Positions 43,491 through 49,981 of a DNA stretch of 49,981 bases are shown here, in pieces. Position 1 is the first letter of the stretch. The number at the start of each line of letters is the position of its first letter. Below the pieces are notes generated by a model, which worked only from the letters and a program-made list of their open reading frames with translations, did not search any database and was not told where the DNA came from. A program made the translations under genes and the position numbers. Where the stretch lies: positions 1-49,981 of the forward strand of contig CP081164.1 of assembly GCA_025141675.1 (NCBI GenBank). The letters run 5' to 3'. The stretch is from Rhodobacteraceae bacterium S2214. GTDB lineage: Bacteria > Pseudomonadota > Alphaproteobacteria > Rhodobacterales > Rhodobacteraceae.

Positions 43491-44759
43491 TCAAAGCCGA
43501 ATATCAGCTGCCCCTAGTGGGAAAAGTGACTTCAGATCAAATAGGACGCCTGAATCCGTCCCTAAGGCGCGTATCTTCTCGAGTCCCATTTCGACAAACT
43601 CTTTATGAGCGACCGCAACAATAGTTCCATCATACGCGCCGTTTTCGATCTTCGAAACCGGCCGGACGCCATATTCTCTTTCGGCCTCTTCATGATTGAT
43701 CCAAGGATCATAGACATCCACTGCGAACCCAAAATCTTGCAGCTCAGCAACAACATCAATGACTTTCGTATTGCGTAAATCTGGACAGTTTTCTTTGAAA
43801 GTTAACCCCATTATCAGAACACGGCTTTTGTGCTTGGCAACACCGCGCTTTAACATCTCCTTTATAAGTAGCCGTGCGACGTATGCGCCCATCCCGTCGT
43901 TCAGACGGCGGCCTGCTAGAATGATCTCGGGATGATAGCCAACAGCGGCAGCTTTGTGGGTAAGGTAATAGGGGTCGACGCCAATGCAGTGACCGCCTAC
44001 AAGACCAGGGCGGAACGGCAAAAAATTCCACTTTGTGCCTGCGGCTTCAAGAACTGCTTCAGTATCAATATCTAGATGTTCAAAAATAATCGCCAGTTCG
44101 TTAATCAAGGCGATATTGAGATCGCGCTGAGTGTTCTCAATTACCTTTGCTGCTTCCGCGACACGTATAGATGGCGCTTTGTGCGTACCGGCGGTGACGA
44201 TAGACGCGTACAGTGAATCAACCTTTTCAGCGATCTCTGGGGTTGATCCCGACGTGACCTTCATGATCGTCGTTAATCGATGCGTTTTGTCCCCCGGATT
44301 GATCCTTTCCGGACTATACCCGCAAAAAAAGTCTTGGTTGAAGATAAGGCCTGAAACCCGTTCCAAAACCGGCACGCATTCTTCTTCAGTTGCCCCTGGG
44401 TACACGGTGCTTTCAAAAATAACGGTGTCTCCCTTCTTCAGGATCGCACCAATCATTTCAGACGCTTTTAGCAACGGCGTCAGATCTGGACGCTTGTACG
44501 AGTCAATCGGCGTAGGGACCGTAACTACAAATACTGTCGCTGACTCAAGGTCGCTTGGCGTAGAAGAAAACGTCAAATGCCGCGCTTCAGACAATTCATC
44601 CGAGCCAACTTCTAGCGTATTGTCTACACCACTGCGCAATTCATCTATACGTGAGCTGTTGATATCAAACCCTATAACGTTGCGGGTTTTCCCAAACTCA
44701 ACAGCTAAAGGCAAACCAACGTAGCCAAGACCAATGATCGCAATTATCTCATTTTGCAT
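43491..44759 (-). CDS. Nucleotide-sugar dehydrogenase, UDP-HexNAc type (TviB/WbpO-like)
   Basis: The protein is 422 residues. Rossmann motif [38 protein letters not shown] (catalytic Glu region), [17 protein letters not shown], and [21 protein letters not shown] with the active-site Cys. The [10 protein letters not shown] and [11 protein letters not shown] sequences are those of the group that oxidises UDP-GlcNAc or UDP-GalNAc to uronic acids, distinct from the UDP-glucose type at 2861. It is followed within the operon by a glycosyltransferase and preceded by the uronate epimerase, so uronic sugars are likely in the polymer. Confidence 0.85.
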   Translation of the reverse strand: MQNEIIAIIGLGYVGLPLAVEFGKTRNVIGFDINSSRIDELRSGVDNTLEVGSDELSEARHLTFSSTPSDLESATVFVVTVPTPIDSYKRPDLTPLLKASEMIGAILKKGDTVIFESTVYPGATEEECVPVLERVSGLIFNQDFFCGYSPERINPGDKTHRLTTIMKVTSGSTPEIAEKVDSLYASIVTAGTHKAPSIRVAEAAKVIENTQRDLNIALINELAIIFEHLDIDTEAVLEAAGTKWNFLPFRPGLVGGHCIGVDPYYLTHKAAAVGYHPEIILAGRRLNDGMGAYVARLLIKEMLKRGVAKHKSRVLIMGLTFKENCPDLRNTKVIDVVAELQDFGFAVDVYDPWINHEEAEREYGVRPVSKIENGAYDGTIVAVAHKEFVEMGLEKIRALGTDSGVLFDLKSLFPLGAADIRL

Positions 44760-44771
44760 TTCTTAAATCCA

Positions 44772-45806
44772 CTACTTCTTGTGATAGTCACGGAACCACG
44801 TCACAAACTGCGCGATACCATCCCTAAAATCAGTTTCTGGCCTATACCCTGTCAGGCGCTTCAGCAAATCGGCATTAGCCCAAGTTGCCGGTACATCGCC
44901 CATCTGCATTTCCATGTAATTGCGCTTGGCCTTGATCCCGAGCTCGTCTTCAATAGCATCGATGAAATCAAGAAGCCGCACTTTGTCAGAATTCCCTATG
45001 TTAACCACGCGATATGGCGCCACAGGGGATAGACTGTCACCTTCCTCAATATCCGCACGGTCATTGGGTCGGACAGGCTTTGCATCAATGAGCAGTCGAA
45101 TACCTCTTACAAGATCATCAACGTAGGTAAAATCGCGATACATGTCACCGTGGTTATAGATGTCGATCGGTCGCCCGTCCAAAATTGCATCTACAAACTT
45201 GTACAGCGCAAGATCTGGACGCCCCCACGTGCCATATACAGTGAAGAATCTAAACATTGTCGTCGGAATATTCCAAAGATGCGCGTATGAATGCGCCATG
45301 CCTTCGTTGGCCTTCTTGGTCGCCGCATAAATTGTCAGCTGTGTATCTGTAGTCTCTGTTTCTATGAATGGCATCTTGTCGTTGGCACCATATACGGAAG
45401 AGGTTGATGCCATTAGCAAGTGCTGCACTTTTAGGCTTCGCGCTGCCTCCATGACGTTAAATGTCCCGATGACATTTGCATCAAGGTAAGCGCGTGGGTT
45501 TTCAAGCGAATACCGGACGCCAGCTTGGGCTGCCAAGTGGACAATAACATCTGGCTGGAAATCGTCCGCAAATTTTTGAAAAACACCATCTTCCTCAAGT
45601 AATCCCTCAGCTGCGGAAAAATTCTGATTCTGCAATAGCATCGCGTGACGTCGACGCTTGAGAGCCACGTCATAGTAGTCCGTCATGCCGTCAAAACCGG
45701 CAACAACAAACCCCTCTGACAGAAGCAACTTTGCGAGATGGAAACCAATGAACCCCGCCGTGCCAGTAACCAAAATGCGCTTAACTGTGCTAACGCCATC
45801 AGACAT
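44772..45806 (-). CDS. UDP-uronate 4-epimerase (SDR family, LpsL/Cap1J/TviC-like)
   Basis: The protein is 344 residues. ILVTGTAGFIGFHLAKLLL is the NAD-binding start, and HLAAQAGVRYSLENPRAYLDANV and SSVYGANDKMPF follow, with YAATKKANE carrying the catalytic Tyr-x3-Lys. YGTWGRPDLALYKF and GDMYRDFTYVDD are typical of UDP-glucuronate epimerases. The substrate could be UDP-glucuronate from the enzyme at 2861 or UDP-HexNAc-uronate from the adjacent dehydrogenase. It is the first gene of the minus-strand operon that runs to about 38650. The 127 bases between it and rep show no gene. Confidence 0.87.
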   Translation of the reverse strand: MSDGVSTVKRILVTGTAGFIGFHLAKLLLSEGFVVAGFDGMTDYYDVALKRRRHAMLLQNQNFSAAEGLLEEDGVFQKFADDFQPDVIVHLAAQAGVRYSLENPRAYLDANVIGTFNVMEAARSLKVQHLLMASTSSVYGANDKMPFIETETTDTQLTIYAATKKANEGMAHSYAHLWNIPTTMFRFFTVYGTWGRPDLALYKFVDAILDGRPIDIYNHGDMYRDFTYVDDLVRGIRLLIDAKPVRPNDRADIEEGDSLSPVAPYRVVNIGNSDKVRLLDFIDAIEDELGIKAKRNYMEMQMGDVPATWANADLLKRLTGYRPETDFRDGIAQFVTWFRDYHKK

Positions 45807-45933
45807 GCTTTATACCTCATTTGAAATCGCATTTCGTTGCGCTTAATCTATCAATCTGCAAATGTCATCGGGAATAGTGCAGCACGATGTTCGAACTTTT
45901 CCAAGCGGCTAGAGACGTCAAGCAAGCCTACAA

Positions 45934-47103
45934 TCAATAGCCGATTAATGCTTCTGGCATCAACTCTTCCCAAAACCCGAAAATTGCCTCCGCGTTCAGC
46001 GCCGACATCCACCCGTGCTTCTCAAAGTCCAGCCGCGCGGCCCCCTCCAGTCGCGCCATGAACAACCGTTTGTCTGCATCCCGCTGCGTCGGGCTGCGCG
46101 CCGCAACCAAATCCCGCACGATCGCCAACTTCCGTCCGCGCTCTGACGTCGGCGCCTCCTCAATTGCGGGCGCCGCATAGTCATCCCGCAACGCCGCCTG
46201 CAAATAACTCACCGGGTTTTGCACATCGGATCGTTCCCCGACATACGCCAGCTTTGCGGCCACATACTCCGCCCCATGTTCCCCGATCCACTGCTTGGCC
46301 AAACGGTCGCTGACCCCCTGCCCCATCAACGCCGCATAAACCGGCGAATTCCGCACCCCTGCCCCGTCATCGATATCAAGGATCGCAAGCTGCGGATTGT
46401 CCTTAATCTTAAACCGGATATGCGTCACAGATCGGCCCATCTTACGCGTCTCGGGCGTCACGATGATATTGCTTGTCTTGTTCACCTCCGCGACGGCCGG
46501 CTTGATGACCTTCGCGTTCAGATGCTTAAAAACCTCGTAATAGGCACTGTCATTGACGCCCATCAGCCTGCGAAACGTCTCCAGCTCCCACCACCCCGTG
46601 CTGCGCGTCCGCACGAAACGGTAGCAATTTTCATAAAGCGCTAGCGCATGGCCGGACGTAAACCGTTTCTGAATGTTAAGGTTAATCAGCGCGAATACCT
46701 TAGGGTCATGCAGCTTTTCGGCCAAGGCAGACGAATACGAATATTCGCACACCCCACCCTTCAGCTTAGCATAGGCAAGCAGGCTCGACACGCCCCACTC
46801 CTGCTCACCGTTCTCATCCAACATATCCCATTCGGCCAACGTCTCGACCAAACCACGCAACGACGCCTTCAACGACTCCATATCGTTCGAATTATACCCG
46901 ATCATCGCACACAGCGTTTGCGCGTCGATCTTGTGGGTCGCCTGATGCACCAATGTGTCGTAAGCATTCAACAGCAGCACGTTCGACAGCTTCCGTTGTA
47001 ACAACGTTAGTTTGCCGCTCACGTGGATCGCGGCGACGTTCTTCTTCACAGAGCCGCGCCGTAGCGGGCCGGTCAGGTCTTTGGGTGTCTGCTCTTTGCG
47101 CAT
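45934..47103 (-). CDS. repA: Plasmid replication initiator, Rep_3 superfamily (roseobacter RepA type)
   Basis: The protein is 389 residues. ATG at 47103 gives MRKEQTPKDL with an AAGG ribosome site; the frame runs to 47163 but through the operator-like repeat. Rep_3 initiators have two winged-helix domains that bind iterons. Seen: KLTLLQRKLSNVLLLNAYD, SMTALE-like helices, then NLNIQKRFTSGHALALYENC, STGWWELETFRRLMGVNDS and FKHLNAKVIKPAVAEVNKTS with VTPETRKMGRSVTHIRFKI, the typical second winged helix. The arrangement with divergent parAB is that of RepA-type plasmids in Rhodobacterales, many of which carry polysaccharide genes. Rep probably controls its own gene through the upstream repeat. Confidence 0.9.
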   Translation of the reverse strand: MRKEQTPKDLTGPLRRGSVKKNVAAIHVSGKLTLLQRKLSNVLLLNAYDTLVHQATHKIDAQTLCAMIGYNSNDMESLKASLRGLVETLAEWDMLDENGEQEWGVSSLLAYAKLKGGVCEYSYSSALAEKLHDPKVFALINLNIQKRFTSGHALALYENCYRFVRTRSTGWWELETFRRLMGVNDSAYYEVFKHLNAKVIKPAVAEVNKTSNIIVTPETRKMGRSVTHIRFKIKDNPQLAILDIDDGAGVRNSPVYAALMGQGVSDRLAKQWIGEHGAEYVAAKLAYVGERSDVQNPVSYLQAALRDDYAAPAIEEAPTSERGRKLAIVRDLVAARSPTQRDADKRLFMARLEGAARLDFEKHGWMSALNAEAIFGFWEELMPEALIGY

Positions 47104-47125
47104 TGGCGTGCCTTGTTGACGGCTA

Positions 47126-47160
47126 TTTGCAGGTACCCTATCGCAAAAGGAACCTGCAAA
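47126..47160. promoter_or_regulatory. Inverted repeat upstream of rep, likely operator
   Basis: TTTGCAGGT (47126-47134) and ACCTGCAAA (47152-47160) are perfect nine-base inverted arms 17 bases apart, about 20 bases upstream of the rep start. GGTACC and AAAGGAACC within it resemble iteron fragments. Rep_3 initiators usually bind such dyads as dimers and repress their own gene. Confidence 0.6.
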
Positions 47161-47170
47161 CAATAATCAA

Positions 47171-47402
47171 GGAGGCACCTTTAGACTGGTCAAACCGATC
47201 CCGTAAACAGGTACCTTTCACCGATGATCCTGTGATTACATTCTGCCAAAGGTACCCAAACACGGGACGCCTTAGCACCGCCGGATACTGAATAGAGCCT
47301 AACATAGCCGAAACCGACTCTGGATACCCATCATCCTGCGAATCGGCACCTTTCGTCCTAACTTCAGGTGCTCTTCATCCCGTAAACGGATACCTTTCGT
47401 CC
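47171..47402. repeat. oriV: Iterons, probable origin of replication
   Basis: Two long copies are GTAAACAGGTACCTTTC (47203-47219) and GTAAACGGATACCTTTC (47382-47398). Related units are GAGGCACCTTTAG (47172-47184), CGGCACCTTTCGTCC (47344-47358) and AAAGGTAC in reverse (47248-47255). They share ACCTTT preceded by GGT/GGC/GGA. Spacing is irregular. Their place beside a Rep_3 gene, followed by an AT-rich stretch (about 47415-47560), is that of an iteron origin. Confidence 0.65.
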
Positions 47403-47427
47403 TGTAGGGGGGTCCATATTAATCCAT

Positions 47428-47486
47428 AACTATTTGATATAGTTTTACTATCTCAACCTAAAGATTCTAAAGTATCTAAAGATACT
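47428..47486. promoter_or_regulatory. AT-rich dyads before parA
   Basis: AACTAT and ATAGTT (47428-47444) are inverted arms, and AGTATCTAAAGATACT (47471-47486) is a perfect 16-bp palindrome with TCTAAAG repeats nearby. They lie 130-190 bases upstream of parA. They may be the ParA operator, or part of the DNA-unwinding region of the origin. Confidence 0.45.
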
Positions 47487-47621
47487 AAACAGTTTATCGT
47501 CGTTGTTCTTATCAGATATCTTAATATTAGGGTCTAAATGGACATTCCGATTCTCAATTGCGGTTTCATGTGCGATAGTTTCGCCAAAGCACACAAACCT
47601 TGCATACATTGAGACAAGATA

Positions 47622-49007
47622 ATGGCATCAGCGGATAAACCACCCCTGCCCCCTTATATGAACATCGACCCACAGGTTGCTGCAAGCAAACTCTCGGCCC
47701 CCGTCGATACGACGCGATTCGCGAAGGCCGCGACTTTCGCTGCGAAAGGGCGTGAAGATCTGGCGAAACGCGGACACGCTCCTGATGGTGCCAAGCGTCT
47801 GCGCAAGTTTTCGACCTGGGAGGTTTGCCGCTACATGATCCCCGTCGCGACGTCCCATTTCCGGCGCGTTCTCAAGGCAAACCCTGATCTGCCGCAAGGG
47901 ACAGGCGAAGGAAACTCCAAGTGGTTCACTCTCGAAGAGGTGCTCGCGCTGCGCAAGCACTTCGCAACCGAAGGTGCTGCTGACAAAGAATATCTGCCGT
48001 GGCGGCCTGAAGGGTTAGACGCGAAAATCATCTCAGTCGCGAACTTCAAAGGCGGCGTTGGCAAGACATCAACCGCCGCGCATCTCGCCATGTCCGCGGC
48101 GTTGGACGGCTACAAAGTGTTAGTGATCGACCTCGACAGCCAGGGCTCGATGACCTCGATCATGGGCGGCAAGGTCGAGGACGAATGGCAAACCGCCTTC
48201 CCTCTTATGGCCAAAGACTACGCAATGAACGTCGCCGCTGAAAACCGCGCTCGCGAAGCACGTGGCGAAGCCCCCCTGCCCCTAGATGAGACTCTAACAG
48301 AGGCGTTACAGACGAATGCCCGCGACCTGATTCAATCCACGCACTGGCCAAACATCGACCTGATTGGCGCGCAGCTGAATCTCTATTGGGCCGAATTTCA
48401 GGTCCCTGTTTGGCGGATGCAGCACCGCTCTTGGGCGCTCTGGGATGCGTTGACCAACGCGCTGTCGCGTGAAGATATCTTAACCGATTACGACGTCATA
48501 TTCCTCGATACGCCACCTGCCCTTGGTTACCTAACCATTAACGCGTTGGCGGCCGCCGACATCCTTCTGGTGCCTCTCGGGGCATCTTTCCTTGAATTCG
48601 ACAGCACGGGCCGGTTCTTTGACATGCTTTACAGCACCTTTGCCTCCATCGAAGACGGTGAAAACACCATCCGCCGCCGCGACGGATTGCCGGATATGAA
48701 GTTCGAATGGGATGCTGTCCGCGCCATCGTCACGCGCTTTGACGCAGCGCAGCAGACTGACCTCGCAAACGTCGTGCAGGCCTATTTCGGTGACTTTATG
48801 ACAACCTACCGACAGGAAGTGACCGCCATGGTCGGGCAGGCCGGCGAGCGCGTAAATGGTATCTACGAAGCCGATTACCGCGACTTTAACCGTGACACCT
48901 ACGTACGCGGTCGAGAAACCTTTGACCGCACATGGGCCGAAGTTAAAGAAGTCTTACTCGGCACATGGTGGCGCGATCAGCAGATGATGCAGGACCGCGA
49001 AACTTGA
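47622..49007 (+). CDS. parA: ParA-type partition ATPase
   Basis: The protein is 461 residues, a type Ia ParA with an N-terminal DNA-binding extension. The deviant Walker A motif is KGGVGKTS at residues 143-150, followed by LVIDLDSQGSMTSI (Walker A') and YDVIFLDTPPALGYLTINAL (Walker B). The N-terminal 120 residues include FSTWEVCRYMIPVATSHFRR and a helix-turn-helix, used for autorepression. ParA moves the plasmid copies with ParB bound at parS. The stop lies in the first half-copy of the palindromic repeats, and parB starts about 90 bases later. Confidence 0.92.
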   Translation: MASADKPPLPPYMNIDPQVAASKLSAPVDTTRFAKAATFAAKGREDLAKRGHAPDGAKRLRKFSTWEVCRYMIPVATSHFRRVLKANPDLPQGTGEGNSKWFTLEEVLALRKHFATEGAADKEYLPWRPEGLDAKIISVANFKGGVGKTSTAAHLAMSAALDGYKVLVIDLDSQGSMTSIMGGKVEDEWQTAFPLMAKDYAMNVAAENRAREARGEAPLPLDETLTEALQTNARDLIQSTHWPNIDLIGAQLNLYWAEFQVPVWRMQHRSWALWDALTNALSREDILTDYDVIFLDTPPALGYLTINALAAADILLVPLGASFLEFDSTGRFFDMLYSTFASIEDGENTIRRRDGLPDMKFEWDAVRAIVTRFDAAQQTDLANVVQAYFGDFMTTYRQEVTAMVGQAGERVNGIYEADYRDFNRDTYVRGRETFDRTWAEVKEVLLGTWWRDQQMMQDRET

Positions 49008-49015
49008 CGGGTTCC

Positions 49016-49034
49016 GAGTTTCGCAGCGAAACTC
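49016..49034. promoter_or_regulatory. parS: Putative parS, copy 1
   Basis: GAGTTTCGCAGCGAAACTC is a 19-bp perfect palindrome with one central base. A half-copy (GCGAAACT) also lies at 48997-49004 in the end of parA. Repeated palindromes between parA and parB are typical ParB-binding centromeres. Confidence 0.65.
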
Positions 49035-49050
49035 GCCCCAAACCTAACCA

Positions 49051-49069
49051 GAGTTTCGCAGCGAAACTC
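49051..49069. promoter_or_regulatory. parS: Putative parS, copy 2
   Basis: This is an identical 19-bp copy, 35 bases after the first copy (start to start). It lies 26 bases before the parB start codon, where it could also affect parB translation through RNA folding. Confidence 0.65.
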
Positions 49070-49095
49070 CCGCAGACGACAACAGGAGATCCCTG

Positions 49096-49981
49096 ATGGC
49101 AAAACGCAGATTAGACCCGCCAAGCGCCGACCAACTGGCCGCAATGGACGCAGAGTTTCGCAGCGAAACTCCCGAACGGCCGGGCAGGGGTGCCGCGCCC
49201 ATAGCACAGGTCGCAGGCGAGGCGGCGCATCTTGGCTCAGGCGAAACACCCGCCGCAAAGATGAACCGGCTGGATGCGGATAAACTGCGCACGGCCGAAG
49301 AAGCGGGGTTGTTGATCGAAGAAATTCCGCTGGACCAGATCAAAACCGACGACCTCGTGCGCGACCGGACGATCATCGATCAGGCCGAATTGGAGGAACT
49401 GATCACGTCCATCACGATCAACGGGCTGCGTTTGCCGGTTGAGGTCTACAAGGACGGGCAGGGGGCGTATCAGCTGATCTCCGGCTACCGCCGCATGCTG
49501 GCCTTCACCGCGCTCAGCAAGACTTATGCAGGCGGCTACAGCAAGATCAAAGCCATCGTACGCGCACCCCGCGACATGGCGACGTCCTTCATGGCGATGG
49601 TCGAAGAAAATGAAATCCGGGCAAACCTCAGCCACTACGAACGCGGCCGTATCGCGGTCCTTGCGGCACGGCAGGGGGCGTTCAATAGCACCGACGAGGC
49701 CGTCGCACAGCTGTTCGTCGCGGCGTCTAAGGCAAAGCGATCCAAAGTGAAATCCTTCGCTGAAGTCTTCGAATGTCTCGGCGATGTCCTGCAATTTCCC
49801 GAAGACCTCACCGAACGCCGCGGCCTACGCATCGCTGCCGCCATCCGCCATGGTGTGGAAGACAAGCTGCGCGACGCGCTAGAGGGCGCGAAGGGCATAG
49901 AGAGCATCGACAACGAATGGGCGTTGCTCGAACCTATCATAGATCGCGTCGAAGCGGCTCCAAAGCCAGCCGTCAAAATGG
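49096..49981 (+). CDS. parB: ParB partition protein, N-terminal and central part (continues at base 1)
   Basis: ATG at 49096 follows AGGAG at 49084-49088. Residues about 70-185 are the ParB/Spo0J CTPase domain: EEIPLDQIKTDDLVRDR, ELITSITINGLRLPVEV, the GYRRMLAF box (GxRR in box II) and MVEENEIRANLSHYERGR. A helix-turn-helix region follows. The frame is open to the last base with one nucleotide left over, completed by bases 1-2. The N-terminus contains palindrome copy 3, translated as EFRSETP, so the binding site is part of the coding sequence. Confidence 0.9.
   Translation, partial: MAKRRLDPPSADQLAAMDAEFRSETPERPGRGAAPIAQVAGEAAHLGSGETPAAKMNRLDADKLRTAEEAGLLIEEIPLDQIKTDDLVRDRTIIDQAELEELITSITINGLRLPVEVYKDGQGAYQLISGYRRMLAFTALSKTYAGGYSKIKAIVRAPRDMATSFMAMVEENEIRANLSHYERGRIAVLAARQGAFNSTDEAVAQLFVAASKAKRSKVKSFAEVFECLGDVLQFPEDLTERRGLRIAAAIRHGVEDKLRDALEGAKGIESIDNEWALLEPIIDRVEAAPKPAVKM
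49153..49171. promoter_or_regulatory. parS: Putative parS, copy 3, inside parB
   Basis: This is an exact 19-bp copy within codons 20-26 of parB. Exact conservation inside a coding region suggests that the DNA site is selected. It is about 100 bases from copy 2. Confidence 0.6.

Noticed and set aside
47203..47398. CRISPR-like repeats near rep
   Set aside because: Units are irregularly spaced, differ in sequence and orientation and sit beside a Rep_3 gene; iterons explain them. No cas genes occur.
1..49981. tRNA, rRNA or conjugation (tra/mob) genes
   Set aside because: None seen; no relaxase, coupling protein or type IV secretion motif was recognised on either strand.

Overview
The window reads as a complete, circular, roughly 50 kb plasmid from an alphaproteobacterium, most likely a member of the Roseobacter group (Rhodobacterales). 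A Rep_3-type initiator (called RepA in roseobacter plasmid typing) sits divergently from parA-parB across an iteron-bearing intergenic region. The parB reading frame runs off the right end at base 49981 and continues without a gap from base 1 to a stop at 182, so the two ends join. Three copies of a 19-bp perfect palindrome between parA and the start of parB look like the partition site.

Layout: 1-1033 holds the end of parB and an unknown, apparently frameshifted gene. 1040-2830 holds a decayed IS3 end, a winged-helix protein and a small GRP-motif protein. 2861-4024 is a UDP-glucose dehydrogenase. 4164-7126 (+) is a secreted protein plus a DKNYY-repeat protein. 7123-13053 (-) is an auxiliary type VI secretion (T6SS) operon: vgrG, a membrane-anchored protein, an unknown protein, PAAR, a DUF4123 adaptor (frameshifted) and two probable cargo or immunity proteins. 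13054-14218 has no gene but carries a striking hairpin. 14219-15046 is an orphan phage terminase small subunit. 15252-20540 (-) is a polymorphic-toxin and immunity island: a truncated vgrG fused to an effector-like tail, an unknown protein, a broken WHH nuclease toxin, an intact SUKH immunity protein, a CDC123-type ATP-grasp protein, a DUF3396-like immunity protein and two related small immunity-like proteins. 20721-22253 (+) is a T6SS-associated operon ending in a LysM protein. 22439-24062 holds a broken serine resolvase, a res-like dyad, a 113-bp inverted repeat pair and several palindromes. 24063-26402 (+) is a DUF4123 - effector - immunity module. 26500-29400 holds an ISNCY element, a frameshifted IS30 element and an IS30 remnant.

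29693-45806 is an exopolysaccharide cluster. It has TupA-like ATP-grasp, Wzx, a decayed IS3 element, Wzy, two GT4 glycosyltransferases, YjbF and YjbH, and a four-gene block resembling bacillosamine-type initiation (acetyltransferase, initiating sugar transferase, 4,6-dehydratase, aminotransferase). It ends with a UDP-HexNAc-type dehydrogenase and a uronate epimerase. 45934-49981 is rep, ori and parAB.

The plasmid therefore combines surface polysaccharide synthesis with three accessory T6SS payload modules. It has no T6SS sheath, baseplate or membrane-complex genes and no Wza/Wzc exporter, so both functions must rely on other replicons. Several genes are broken by single-base shifts, mostly one base short in A/T runs. 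This may reflect decay, recoding or sequence error.
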